From: Parcubacteria bacterium C7867-007
Lineage (GTDB): Bacteria; Patescibacteriota; Minisyncoccia; Phycocordibacterales; Phycocordibacteraceae
Reading direction: 5' to 3'
Assembly (NCBI GenBank): GCA_001189195.1
Contig: LFCQ01000007.1
Span: 1-33,031 of the forward strand
Length of the DNA: 33,031 nucleotides
The notes below the pieces were generated by a model that saw only the letters and a list, made by a program, of their open reading frames with translations, did no database searches and was not told where the DNA came from. Of the stretch, positions 15,542 to 22,832 are shown piece after piece (position 1 is the first letter of the stretch; every line of letters starts with the position of its first letter). A program made the translations under genes and the position numbers.

Positions 15542-15934
15542 TTACCAGATCTCAAAGAGATTCTCACCTCCAGCACGAACCTTACGTGCTTCCTTGTCTG
15601 TAAGGATTCCCTTTGGAGTAGAGATGATACGAGCACCAAGACCGTTCTTCACTGCATGCGCTTCTGTAGAAGAGACATAGAGACGACGACCTGGCTTTGA
15701 GATGCGCTTAACATCAGTGATCTTGTGATTGCCGTGCGCGTCATATGCAAGTGTTACCTCAATCTGGAACGGCGCCTTCTTTGTTACCTCAACACGCTCA
15801 ACGAAGCCGAGCTCCTTAAGCTTCTTAGCAATCTCCTCAATGTGCTTAGAATGCGGCGCAGACACCACCGTGTTACCGATAGCTCCTGCATTCTTTAGAC
15901 GGATTATAAAATCTCCTACGCGGTCAGATACCAT
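15542..15934 (-). CDS. rpsH: Ribosomal protein S8 (uS8)
   Basis: 130 aa. MVSDRVGDFIIRLKNAGAIG (typical DPIADMLTRIRNA-type start) and the C-terminal STPKGILTDKEARKVRAGGE. The start at 15934 is chosen by family alignment and by the end of rpsN at 15945; a longer read would overlap rpsN. No SD (AATTATTTTTGT before the ATG). Confidence 0.96.
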   Translation of the reverse strand: MVSDRVGDFIIRLKNAGAIGNTVVSAPHSKHIEEIAKKLKELGFVERVEVTKKAPFQIEVTLAYDAHGNHKITDVKRISKPGRRLYVSSTEAHAVKNGLGARIISTPKGILTDKEARKVRAGGENLFEIW

Positions 15935-15944
15935 ACAAAAATAA

Positions 15945-16214
15945 TTACCAAGAAGCTTTCTTAACACCCGGAATCTTTCCTTCACGAGCCATCTCGCGGA
16001 ACTGGATGCGAGAAAGACCGAATGTGCGCATGTAGCCACGACCGCGGCCAGTGATTGCACAACGATTCTTTATACGTACAGGGGAAGAGTTCTTCGGGAG
16101 TGCCTGTAGGCCATCCCAGTCACCAGCAGCCTTAAGAGCAGCGCGCTTCTCAGCGTACTGCGCAACAAGCTTCACCTTCTTGGCGTTGCGAGCGATTTGG
16201 GATGTTTTAGCCAT
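15945..16214 (-). CDS. rpsN: Ribosomal protein S14 (uS14), zinc-free long form
   Basis: 89 aa, without the four zinc Cys of the short form; only one Cys ([20 protein letters not shown]). The ending [17 protein letters not shown] is typical. It leads a new transcription unit (rpsN to secY) because an orphan gene with terminators separates it from rplE. Its own promoter is at 16245-16273, and a small hairpin plus T-run lies just before the start. Confidence 0.95.
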   Translation of the reverse strand: MAKTSQIARNAKKVKLVAQYAEKRAALKAAGDWDGLQALPKNSSPVRIKNRCAITGRGRGYMRTFGLSRIQFREMAREGKIPGVKKASW

Positions 16215-16224
16215 ACGAAAAAGA

Positions 16225-16236
16225 GCTCCGGAGAGC
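16225..16236 (-). promoter_or_regulatory. Hairpin plus T-run immediately before rpsN
   Basis: Minus-strand RNA reads GCUC-UCCG-GAGC (UNCG-type loop) followed by UCUUUUUCGU and the AUG. It looks like a miniature terminator or stabilising hairpin between promoter and start codon. Only four base pairs, so attenuation is uncertain. Confidence 0.35.
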
Positions 16237-16244
16237 GTGCAAGT

Positions 16245-16273
16245 AATGTATCAGTTAGCATTTAGGCTGTCAA
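16245..16273 (-). promoter_or_regulatory. Promoter of the rpsN-secY unit
   Basis: Minus strand TTGACA (16268-16273), 17-base spacer, TACATT (16245-16250). It restarts transcription of the spc genes downstream of the inserted orphan. Confidence 0.7.
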
Positions 16274-16283
16274 ATTAATGAAG

Positions 16284-16315
16284 AACCGCCCGACGCTAGT
16301 GCGCGCCGGGCAGTT
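16284..16315 (-). terminator. Terminator of the 144-aa orphan
   Basis: Imperfect stem of 12-13 bp (16284-16296 with 16301-16315, loop TAGT). On the minus strand it follows the orphan stop by seven bases and is followed by CTTCATTAATTT. It sits just upstream of the rpsN promoter. Confidence 0.6.
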
Positions 16316-16322
16316 ATTGGCT

Positions 16323-16757
16323 CTAGAGTTCAGCCACCAAAATTCTAAAATTCTCGAGTGTGAGGCTGAAATACAGGTCTAAACGCAGCGTCCCCCCATC
16401 CAGCACCCTAAACATAAGTAGTATGGGCATGACGGCTTCTTCAGAAGGTTCGGGTGGGAAGGAGACCCAAAAGACTCCTTCATGGATCAAGGAAACTAAT
16501 TTGTCTCTTTCATCCTGATCTAGCCTATTGTGACTAGGTGCGGTACTCAAGGAAGATTCATACGTTATATCAACCTCTTTCCCTCCCGCACCCACCAAAG
16601 AAGCCGTGATTTCAGTAAATCTGTTGCCATCAGAAGTCAGATTGAGGCCACCACGGATATGCTTGAACGCGACTTCAACCACAGGGATCTCTGATCTGAA
16701 GGTTCCCTCTGCAACTGAAACGATGAGTAGAGAGACTTCGTTACGATTAAGTGCCAT
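16323..16757 (-). CDS. Orphan 144-aa protein inserted between rplE and rpsN
   Basis: Unrecognised soluble protein, predicted mostly beta (EVSLLIVSVAEGTFRSEIPV, ITASLVGAGGKEVDITYESS, LRLDLYFSLTLENFRILVAE). No signal peptide, span or Cys. The start at 16757 is set by SD AGGTG four bases upstream, in contrast to SD-less ribosomal genes on both sides. Terminators flank it on both sides and a weak promoter (TTGACT at 16829-16834) lies upstream. Codon use (TCC, CTG, GGG) differs from the ribosomal genes. Possibly a recently acquired cassette. Function unknown. Confidence 0.75.
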   Translation of the reverse strand: MALNRNEVSLLIVSVAEGTFRSEIPVVEVAFKHIRGGLNLTSDGNRFTEITASLVGAGGKEVDITYESSLSTAPSHNRLDQDERDKLVSLIHEGVFWVSFPPEPSEEAVMPILLMFRVLDGGTLRLDLYFSLTLENFRILVAEL

Positions 16758-16805
16758 TTCACACCTCTATGTCTTGCTACCCACGTAGCGTTGAATTCCC
16801 GTATC

Positions 16806-16834
16806 ACAATCACACGATGAGTGTAATAAGTCAA
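16806..16834 (-). promoter_or_regulatory. Weak candidate promoter of the 144-aa orphan
   Basis: Minus strand TTGACT (16829-16834), 17-base spacer, GATTGT (16806-16811). The -35 overlaps the arm of the rplE terminator and the -10 is poor, so confidence is low. Confidence 0.3.
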
Positions 16835-16867
16835 AAGACCGACTCCAAAGAGCCGGCCTTTTGACTT
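16828..16867 (-). terminator. Terminator of the rpsS-rplE unit
   Basis: Eighteen-base stem (16828-16845 with 16850-16867), imperfect at two positions, loop CAAA. It starts eight bases after the rplE stop and contains TTTT within the 3' arm on the minus strand. It cuts the S10-spc operon in two. Confidence 0.8.
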
Positions 16868-16874
16868 AACACGC

Positions 16875-17420
16875 TTACTTAGGCTCAGTAACCTTAAGCG
16901 GAATACCGAGGTGGCGATAGAAGGCTTCTGCCTCTTCCTTGCCCTTTGCAGTAGTAACTAGAGTGATAGCGAGACCAAATACATCCTTGAGATCCTCTTC
17001 GCTTGTTTCAGGGAAGATGCTGTTCTCACGAATACCAATGGTGAGGTTACCCATAGCATCGATAGCGGATGCATTAAGACCACGGAAGTCACGAGTACGA
17101 GGAAGTGCGATGTTCACGAGCTTGTCGAGGAAGTCACGCATGCGGTCTCCACGAAGAGTTACCTGGTATCCGACTATTTCTCCCTCACGAAGCTTGAATG
17201 ATGCAATAGACTGGCGTGCTGCGCGCTCTGATGGCTTCTGGCCAGTGATGCGAGCAAGTCGGTCTGCAACAACCTTGTTGCGGTTCTTGTCACGTGCCTT
17301 TCCAACACCAGAAGATACAACGATCTTAAGGAGACGTGGTGCAGCCATCGGATTGGTGTATCCGAATGTACCCTTGAGGGTATCGTATGCGTTCTTCTGC
17401 TTTTCTTTGGTAATAATCAT
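16875..17420 (-). CDS. rplE: Ribosomal protein L5 (uL5)
   Basis: 181 aa, 5S rRNA-binding protein at the central protuberance. KIVVSSGVGKARDKNRNKVV, the ITGQKPSERAARQSIASFKL stretch and LPRTRDFRGLNASAIDAMGN are diagnostic. Full length. Last gene of the rpsS-rplE unit, followed by a terminator. Confidence 0.96.
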   Translation of the reverse strand: MIITKEKQKNAYDTLKGTFGYTNPMAAPRLLKIVVSSGVGKARDKNRNKVVADRLARITGQKPSERAARQSIASFKLREGEIVGYQVTLRGDRMRDFLDKLVNIALPRTRDFRGLNASAIDAMGNLTIGIRENSIFPETSEEDLKDVFGLAITLVTTAKGKEEAEAFYRHLGIPLKVTEPK

Positions 17421-17430
17421 AAAAGTGTAA

Positions 17431-17748
17431 TTACGAGAGTGTGGTGTTGCTCTTCTTTGCTACACGAACGGTCTTGCCGTCTTCCTTCGTGCGTGCGATA
17501 CGAGTTCCCTTCTTGCTCTTTGGGTCGAGGAACATTACGTTCGATGCATCGATAGCGCGAGGACGTTCTATGATTGCACCCGACTCCTTTGAACCGCGAC
17601 CTGGTTTAAGATGACGCTTCACAAGCGCAACGCCTTCAATAACAACCTGACCAGTAGCAGGAAGTGCACGAGTGATAGTACCGGTACGACCTTTGTCTTT
17701 TCCTGATACTACGATCACCTGATCTCCCTTTTTGAGTTTCATCTTCAT
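17431..17748 (-). CDS. rplX: Ribosomal protein L24 (uL24)
   Basis: 105 aa with the KOW motif near the start (KKGDQVIVVSGKDKGRTGTI) and EGVALVKRHLKPGRGSKESG. Assembly initiator of the 50S subunit. Normal length. The start could be the first or second Met (MKMKLKKGD); the first is used. Eleven bases from rplN, 10 from rplE. Confidence 0.95.
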   Translation of the reverse strand: MKMKLKKGDQVIVVSGKDKGRTGTITRALPATGQVVIEGVALVKRHLKPGRGSKESGAIIERPRAIDASNVMFLDPKSKKGTRIARTKEDGKTVRVAKKSNTTLS

Positions 17749-17759
17749 ATATAAATGGA

Positions 17760-18137
17760 TTAGATGACTTCAGGTGCGATAGACGCAATGTTCTGCCAAC
17801 CGCGCTCTATAAGGTCGCGAGGTACGGGACCGAATACACGGTTACCCTTAGGACCCATCTCCTTACCCTGCTTCTCGATAAGCACTACGGCGTTATCGTC
17901 GAAACGAATGTACGAACCATTTGCGCGGCGGTATGCTTTGCGCTGACGTACGACAACGGCCTTGTAGATATCCTTCTTCTTTACGGCCTTGCGCGGCTCT
18001 GCAGTCTGAATAGATACGACAACAACGTCTCCTAGTTCAGCGTAGCGGCGCTTTGAGCCTCCGAGCACCTTGAAGACGCGCGCTACTTTAGCGCCTGAGT
18101 TGTCTGCGACGGTGACGATGGACTGTGGCTGCAACAT
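17760..18137 (-). CDS. rplN: Ribosomal protein L14 (uL14)
   Basis: 125 aa. [20 protein letters not shown] opens it and [20 protein letters not shown] closes it, both strongly conserved in uL14. Lies at the subunit interface beside L19 and the factor-binding region. SD-less. Confidence 0.97.
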   Translation of the reverse strand: MLQPQSIVTVADNSGAKVARVFKVLGGSKRRYAELGDVVVVSIQTAEPRKAVKKKDIYKAVVVRQRKAYRRANGSYIRFDDNAVVLIEKQGKEMGPKGNRVFGPVPRDLIERGWQNIASIAPEVI

Positions 18138-18154
18138 AGTAAATAAGTTAAATG

Positions 18155-18397
18155 CTATTTCGCGATAGCGAAGTGCTTGTTCTTAGAGATTGGACGGCAC
18201 GCTACGATCGTTACTTCATCTCCCACCTTCACAGTGTTCTCTGGATCATGTGCGAGATACTTCTTCGTGCGTACCTGGTACTTCTTGTACTTTGGATGCT
18301 TCACGTAGCGAGATACTGCAACGGTAGCCGTGTCCTTCATGGCCGTCTTAACAACGGTTCCGCGGAAGGTCTGAGGACGAATAGTGTTTGTTTCCAT
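18155..18397 (-). CDS. rpsQ: Ribosomal protein S17 (uS17)
   Basis: 80 aa. [20 protein letters not shown] and [20 protein letters not shown] give the OB-fold S17 signature. Normal length. Starts nine bases after rpmC. No SD before ATG (AACAATTACT). Confidence 0.96.
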   Translation of the reverse strand: METNTIRPQTFRGTVVKTAMKDTATVAVSRYVKHPKYKKYQVRTKKYLAHDPENTVKVGDEVTIVACRPISKNKHFAIAK

Positions 18398-18405
18398 AGT
18401 AATTG

Positions 18406-18615
18406 TTATGCAGTTGCTTCTGATGCGGCACCGCGTGTACCGAGTTCGTAGAGTACGCGTGCGATCTCCTTGCGAAGACGTGCATGTGCATTCGTGTCCT
18501 TCGGACGAGCGCCTACAGATGCAAAGCGAGCAGTGCGAAGTTCTTCGCGCTTCTCTGCGAGCATCTTCTTGAGCTCTTCAGTCTTCTTCTCGGTGAGGAT
18601 AGTCTTCTTTGCCAT
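18406..18615 (-). CDS. rpmC: Ribosomal protein L29 (uL29)
   Basis: 69 aa, two-helix protein at the exit tunnel that helps dock targeting factors. KTEELKKMLAEKREELRTAR and the second helix RLRKEIARVLYELGTR identify it. Normal length, lying in its usual place between rplP and rpsQ. Confidence 0.94.
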   Translation of the reverse strand: MAKKTILTEKKTEELKKMLAEKREELRTARFASVGARPKDTNAHARLRKEIARVLYELGTRGAASEATA

Positions 18616-18624
18616 ACGTAAATA

Positions 18625-19047
18625 CTAGCTGCGAGTGATGACGCTTGTCTTAAGAGGAAGCTTTGCAGCAGCGCGACGCATCGCATCACGAGCTACTGAA
18701 TCAGCTACCCCATCGAGTTCGAAGAGTACGCGACCCGGACGTACTTCGAATACGAAGTGCTTCGGATCACCCTTACCCTTACCCATCTTCAGACCTGCTG
18801 CCTTCTCAGTGATCGGACGATCAGGGAAGATGCGGATCCAAAGCTTTCCGCCTTTTCCAGTTGCGCGGGTGAGCACCTTACGTGCTGCCTCGATCTGATT
18901 CGAAGTGATGCGGCTTGGAGTAATTGCCTTCATGCCATATGCACCAAATGATACCGAGGTACCACGAGTGTCAGGACGCGCGAGCTTTTCAGGGCTCTTG
19001 CGCATGGTCTGCCACTTTCGGTGTTTTACTTTCTTAGGAAACAACAT
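18625..19047 (-). CDS. rplP: Ribosomal protein L16 (uL16)
   Basis: 140 aa, organises the A-site tRNA cradle. MLFPKKVKHRKWQ start, SFGAYGMKAITPSRITSNQI, LWIRIFPDRPITEKAAGLKM and GKGKGDPKHFVFEVRPGRVL are diagnostic. The ATG at 19047 is preferred over an in-frame TTG two codons upstream. Six bases after rpsC. Confidence 0.97.
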   Translation of the reverse strand: MLFPKKVKHRKWQTMRKSPEKLARPDTRGTSVSFGAYGMKAITPSRITSNQIEAARKVLTRATGKGGKLWIRIFPDRPITEKAAGLKMGKGKGDPKHFVFEVRPGRVLFELDGVADSVARDAMRRAAAKLPLKTSVITRS

Positions 19048-19053
19048 AAGCAA

Positions 19054-19752
19054 TTATTTAGCGCGCGCGTTAGAAGCACTTGCCGGAGCGTTATCTGCAG
19101 CAAACTGATCGCCGAGGTAGATCCATACCTTGATACCAATCACACCGTATGGAAGGAGTGCTTCCTGGTGAGCGTAATCAATGTTTGCACGGAAGGTCTG
19201 AAGCGGGATACGGCCACGCTTGATCTGCTCGGTGCGGGACATGTCAGCACCACCAAGACGACCAGATACTACGATGCGTACACCGATAACATCACGAACC
19301 GCCATTACCTTCTCAACGGTCTGCTTAAGCACACGACGGAATGGCATACGCTTCTCAAGACCCTCAACAACCATCATTCCCACTACCGCAGCAGAGGTTT
19401 CTGGCTGACGAATCTCCATGATGTCGAGCTTGATAGTACGACCGTGCTTTGATGCAACCTTCTGTACTGCCATGGTGAGTTCCTTGCGGAGCTTTGTAGC
19501 ATTCTCTCCAGAACGACCGATAACGAGACCGGGGCGCGCGGTGTGGAGAATAACACGTACTTCGCTTGCTGAACGTTCGATCTCTATCTCTGCGATGTGC
19601 ATGTTGCGGAGCTTCTTCTTGAGGAAAGCACGGATAGTCTCATCTACAACGATATTCTCGCGGTAAGTCTTCTTGTCTGCAGCAAACCAACGGCTTCGCC
19701 AATCGCGAATGATGCCAAGTCGGTGTGCGTAAGGATGTACGGTGTGAGTCAT
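19054..19752 (-). CDS. rpsC: Ribosomal protein S3 (uS3)
   Basis: 232 aa, part of the mRNA entry helicase. MTHTVHPYAHRLGIIRDWRS at the start (usual GQKVHPxGFRLGI), the KH domain with TARPGLVIGRSGENATKLRK, VSGRLGGADMSRTEQIKRGR and YGVIGIKVWIYLGD at the end. The start at 19752 is fixed by this alignment. The preceding rplV is damaged, so the sequence up to about 13 bases before this ATG is doubtful. Confidence 0.96.
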   Translation of the reverse strand: MTHTVHPYAHRLGIIRDWRSRWFAADKKTYRENIVVDETIRAFLKKKLRNMHIAEIEIERSASEVRVILHTARPGLVIGRSGENATKLRKELTMAVQKVASKHGRTIKLDIMEIRQPETSAAVVGMMVVEGLEKRMPFRRVLKQTVEKVMAVRDVIGVRIVVSGRLGGADMSRTEQIKRGRIPLQTFRANIDYAHQEALLPYGVIGIKVWIYLGDQFAADNAPASASNARAK

Positions 19753-19765
19753 GGTATTGAAAAGG

Positions 19766-20020
19766 ACGTGGCATGTACTTAACAAGCATACCTGCGCTAT
19801 TAACAGTGATGTTTTCTACACGAAGAGTGGTCTCATCTTCACCCTGCTGCTTAGCATTAGCTGCAGCAGATTCAATGAGCTTAGCGATCGGTAGAGATGC
19901 ACGCTTAGGGAGGAAGGAGAGCGCATTAAGCGCATCCTTTACGGACTTACCCTTTACGAGATCCGTCACAAGGCGAACCTTGCGAGGAGACTGGTTGTAG
20001 CTGGTTAGTTCTGCCTTCAT
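19766..20020 (-). pseudogene. rplV: Ribosomal protein L22 (uL22), C-terminus missing
   Basis: Lines the exit tunnel with its long beta-hairpin. Residues 1-85 are clear (SYNQSPRKVRLVTDLVKGKS, LPIAKLIESAAANAKQQ, VENITVNSAGMLVKYMPR). After MPR the family continues with about 25 residues (usually RxRGRAxxIxKRTSHIxVVL). Here the frame runs instead straight into the bases upstream of rpsC and on, out of frame, inside rpsC to a stop at 19640. The end of rplV and its stop are missing. Real loss in an essential protein is unlikely, so an assembly deletion at about 19765 is suspected. Confidence 0.8.
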
Positions 20021-20023
20021 ACC

Positions 20024-20374
20024 TTATTTCTTCTTTGCGGTTGCGGCAGGAGCTGCCTTAGCAGCCTTTGCAGCTGCAATTTCAGAGTCCTTCTTCTTCT
20101 GCTCAAGCTCCTTCTGCATCTTACCGCCGTGACGGATGAACTTCTTGGTTGGTGAGAACTCACCGAGGCGGTGACCCACCATTTCCTCTGAAACGAGGAC
20201 CTCGGTGTGCTTCTGGCCATTATGTACGCCAATGGTAAAGCCCACCATCTCTGGTGAAATCTGGCTGGCACGCGCCCACGTCTTAATGACGCCTGCGGTT
20301 GAAGCCTTAGCGTTAGATACCTTCTTGAGGAGTTTTACGTCCACGTAAGGGCCTTTCTTGAGTGATCGAGACAT
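20024..20374 (-). CDS. rpsS: Ribosomal protein S19 (uS19) with C-terminal tail
   Basis: 116 aa against about 92 usually. [39 protein letters not shown] and [20 protein letters not shown] are the S19 core. The last 30 residues are a K/A-rich tail ([17 protein letters not shown]). The start at 20374 is chosen by alignment. First gene of the rpsS-rplE unit; only 43 bases separate its ATG from a divergent gene at 20418. Confidence 0.95.
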   Translation of the reverse strand: MSRSLKKGPYVDVKLLKKVSNAKASTAGVIKTWARASQISPEMVGFTIGVHNGQKHTEVLVSEEMVGHRLGEFSPTKKFIRHGGKMQKELEQKKKDSEIAAAKAAKAAPAATAKKK

Positions 20375-20388
20375 GCGAAGTAAAAACC

Positions 20389-20400
20389 CGCGCAAGCGCG
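20389..20400 (-). promoter_or_regulatory. Hairpin plus T-run before rpsS
   Basis: Minus strand CGCGC-TT-GCGCG, then GGTTTTTAC and, nine bases later, the rpsS ATG. It resembles the hairpin-T-run elements before rpsN and rplC. It lies in the 43-base divergent spacer. Confidence 0.35.
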
Positions 20401-20417
20401 AGATAGGTAAAATCTAT

Positions 20418-21220
20418 ATGAAAATAAAGCATTAATCGGGGTAGGTATTCTAGTACTTATATTCCTTATCTTTGCCATCTGGTACATGGCAACACATCAG
20501 GCTCCAAAGCCCATTGGTCCTGGTATAGCAACCTCAACACCAGCAACCGTAACTGGTCCACAAACCATCACCGAGAACGGGAAATACTATGAGATTAAGG
20601 GAGAATACCCTGGATCTACCCTTCTTAAACAAACCACTGGTCCACGAGCAGACGCACAGGCAGTCTCTATAATGAAAACCTTCCTTGAACAGGAAATTGC
20701 ACGCTTTAAAGACAACGGGAACTTCGCCAATCTAAGCCAGCAGGATATTGAGATACAGGGACTCGATCAAGGCCGTAAGTATGCGCTGGGTGCTGAATAT
20801 GAAACATACCAAGGAAAACATACCGTTTCCTTCGTATACACCATATACTCAGACACTCTTGGTGCTCATCCAAACACGTACTTCCGTACCTTCACCTTTG
20901 ACACCGCTGCAGGCCAGGGTCTCCATCTTGATGATCTCTTCGTTGCAGACAGTCGGTACCTAGAGAAGCTTAGCAATATAAGCCGCGTTGAGATTCCAAG
21001 CATTATCCGGACAAAAACAACCATCACGCCTGATACTCAGTACATTGAACGCGGAACCACCGCTGATGCAGATAATTTCCAGAGCTGGTACATCGACGGA
21101 ACAAACCTGGTGCTCGTATTCCCGCCCTATCAGGTCGGTCCTTATGCGCTAGGTACTGTTATGGTGCCTATCCAGCTCTCTCGTCTCGGCGACGTTCTGA
21201 AGGCAACATACGTTCCTTAA
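20418..21220 (+). CDS. Anchored DUF3298/DUF4163-like protein, frameshift at its start
   Basis: About 267 aa if one base is restored. ATG at 20418 reads MKIK and then shifts: the rest of the signal anchor (LIGVGILVLIFLIFAIWYMA) is in another frame, which continues intact to 21220. Adding one G near 20429 would give MKIKALIGVGIL. The outer part has YEIKGEYPGSTLL, GKHTVSFVYTIYSDTLGAHP, YFRTFTFDTAAGQGLHLDDLF and VFPPYQVGPYALGTVMVPIQ, features of the DUF4163-DUF3298 pair found in PdaC/RsiV-like extracytoplasmic proteins. If the shift is real, translation would have to begin at 20486. Divergent from rpsS. Confidence 0.65.
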
Positions 21221-21484
21221 CTACACCTTCTTCAGGCGCACGAGTTCTACCAATGTTGCTTGTACATTAAGCAACACGCCCTGCATATTAAGTACCACTC
21301 CCTCAAGAGAGGTAAACTTCTGATCTACCTTTAAGAATCTCTCGTCTATATGTTCACGGAGAGCATCAATACGGTCGTCAGTGGCATCTGCGCGATCATG
21401 CAACGACACAATTTGATCCATTACGTCATACAGCGTTGGTTCAGTGGTGTCAGTTTGAATAACGGATTCAATGGTATCTGGCAT
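21221..21484 (-). CDS. Small coiled-coil protein
   Basis: 87 aa, soluble, almost fully helical with heptad-like spacing (DQIVSLHDRADATDDRIDAL, HIDERFLKVDQKFTSLEGVV, LNMQGVLLNVQATLVELVRL). Its stop abuts the stop of the convergent gene ending at 21220. No SD. Probably self-associating; function unknown. With its convergent neighbour it separates rplB from rpsS. Confidence 0.6.
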   Translation of the reverse strand: MPDTIESVIQTDTTEPTLYDVMDQIVSLHDRADATDDRIDALREHIDERFLKVDQKFTSLEGVVLNMQGVLLNVQATLVELVRLKKV

Positions 21485-21542
21485 ACAGATTGCGTTAGTG
21501 ATAAGTACCTACTAAGGCTACCAACCACACTCCATAAACAAC

Positions 21543-21573
21543 GAAGAAACCCGTCCACAGGACGGGTTTCTTC
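21543..21573 (-). terminator. Terminator of the rplC-rplB unit
   Basis: Perfect 14-bp stem (21543-21556 with 21560-21573), loop ACA, T-run inside the 3' arm on the minus strand. It ends the unit about 24 bases after the rplB stop. Confidence 0.85.
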
Positions 21574-21596
21574 TAAAGGAAAACTTTATATCCTCC

Positions 21597-22442
21597 TTAG
21601 CTTCGCTTCTTTCCAACCTTACGGCGAGAAACAATGAAGACGTTTGAGTATTTCTTCGGGGTACGAGTCTTCTGACCCTTTCCGGTTGGCTTGCCCCACA
21701 TGCTCTTTGCACGACGGAGACCACGACCCTGCTTGCCTTCACCACCACCGTGTGGGTGATCAACTGGGTTCATCGCAGTACCACGAACCGTAGGACGAAT
21801 ACCGAGCCAGCGACTGCGACCTGCCTTACCAATGTTCACAAGGCGGCTGTTCTCGTTACCCACTGCACCGATTGATGCGTAGCAGAGATCAGAAACCTTA
21901 CGAATTTCAGTTGAAGGAAGTTTAACCTGAGCGTATCCGGCATCATGCGCCACGATCTCAGCGTAGTTACCTGCAGAGCGAACGAGACGTGCTCCTGCAC
22001 CAACCTTGAGCTCAATGTTGTAGATGAACGTACCAGATGGAATCTTTCCGATTGGCATACGGTTACCAACCTTGATAGGTGCGTTCTCTCCAACGATGAA
22101 GGTATCTCCAACCTTAGTGTCCTTAGGGGCAAGAACATAACGGCGCTCACCATCAGCATAGAGTGCGATTGAGATGAATGCAGTGCGGTATGGATCGTAT
22201 TCAATAGTTTCAATGCGCGCAGGGATATTCTTCTTGTTGTATGAGAAGTCCACATCACGATAGCGGCGCTTGTGACCACCTCCCTGGTGGCGGGTGGTGA
22301 TACGGCCCGCATTATTGCGTCCAGCCTGGCGCTTCTTTGAAGAAAGAAGGCTCTTTGTTGGCTTGTCGCCAGAAAGAAGCTTCTTGTATGGAAGCGTCGT
22401 CATGCTGCGACGGCTTGGGGATGTTGGCTTGTATGTCTTCAT
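21597..22442 (-). CDS. rplB: Ribosomal protein L2 (uL2)
   Basis: 281 aa, near the peptidyl-transferase centre. KTYKPTSPSRRSMTTLPY start, RRQGGGHKRRYRxxDF-type stretch (TRHQGGGHKRRYRDVDFSYN), IPSGTFIYNIELKVGAGARL, and the universally conserved NPVDHPHGGGEGKQGRG. Complete. Twenty bases after rplW; followed by a terminator, not by rpsS as in most bacteria. Confidence 0.97.
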   Translation of the reverse strand: MKTYKPTSPSRRSMTTLPYKKLLSGDKPTKSLLSSKKRQAGRNNAGRITTRHQGGGHKRRYRDVDFSYNKKNIPARIETIEYDPYRTAFISIALYADGERRYVLAPKDTKVGDTFIVGENAPIKVGNRMPIGKIPSGTFIYNIELKVGAGARLVRSAGNYAEIVAHDAGYAQVKLPSTEIRKVSDLCYASIGAVGNENSRLVNIGKAGRSRWLGIRPTVRGTAMNPVDHPHGGGEGKQGRGLRRAKSMWGKPTGKGQKTRTPKKYSNVFIVSRRKVGKKRS

Positions 22443-22462
22443 AAATAAATGCTTACGCGATA

Positions 22463-22822
22463 CTAGAATTCAATCGAGTCACCTTTAGCAAGGTACACGT
22501 ACGCCTTGTGACGGCGAGCACGAGTACCTGTACCACGACGAGTGCGAAGCGATACGCTCTTCGCAGGAAGGTTTGCAACGTGCACCTTACGCGGTGTCAC
22601 CTTGTATATCTTCTCTACAGCAGCAGCCACCTCGAGCTTTGTTGCATCGGCAGGGATCTGGAATACGTATACGCCACTACCAGAAGAAAGCAGTGCCTTC
22701 TCAGAAAGCCATGGCGCTATCAATACGTTCGCAAGGCGACCATCATCGTTCTTCGATACCGGCTGCTTTGAGCGGACCGATTCCTTCTTGGACTTCTTGG
22801 TGTCAGATGAGAAAAGAGGCAT
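22463..22822 (-). CDS. rplW: Ribosomal protein L23 (uL23) with N-terminal extension
   Basis: 119 aa, docking site for SRP and trigger factor at the exit tunnel. Core from LANVLIAPWLSEKALLSSGS to YVYLAKGDSIEF, with YKVTPRKVHVANLPAKSVSL. The first 28 residues are a charged tail (SSDTKKSKKESVRSKQPVSK). Ten bases after rplD. Confidence 0.94.
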   Translation of the reverse strand: MPLFSSDTKKSKKESVRSKQPVSKNDDGRLANVLIAPWLSEKALLSSGSGVYVFQIPADATKLEVAAAVEKIYKVTPRKVHVANLPAKSVSLRTRRGTGTRARRHKAYVYLAKGDSIEF

Positions 22823-22832
22823 ACGAGTAGGG

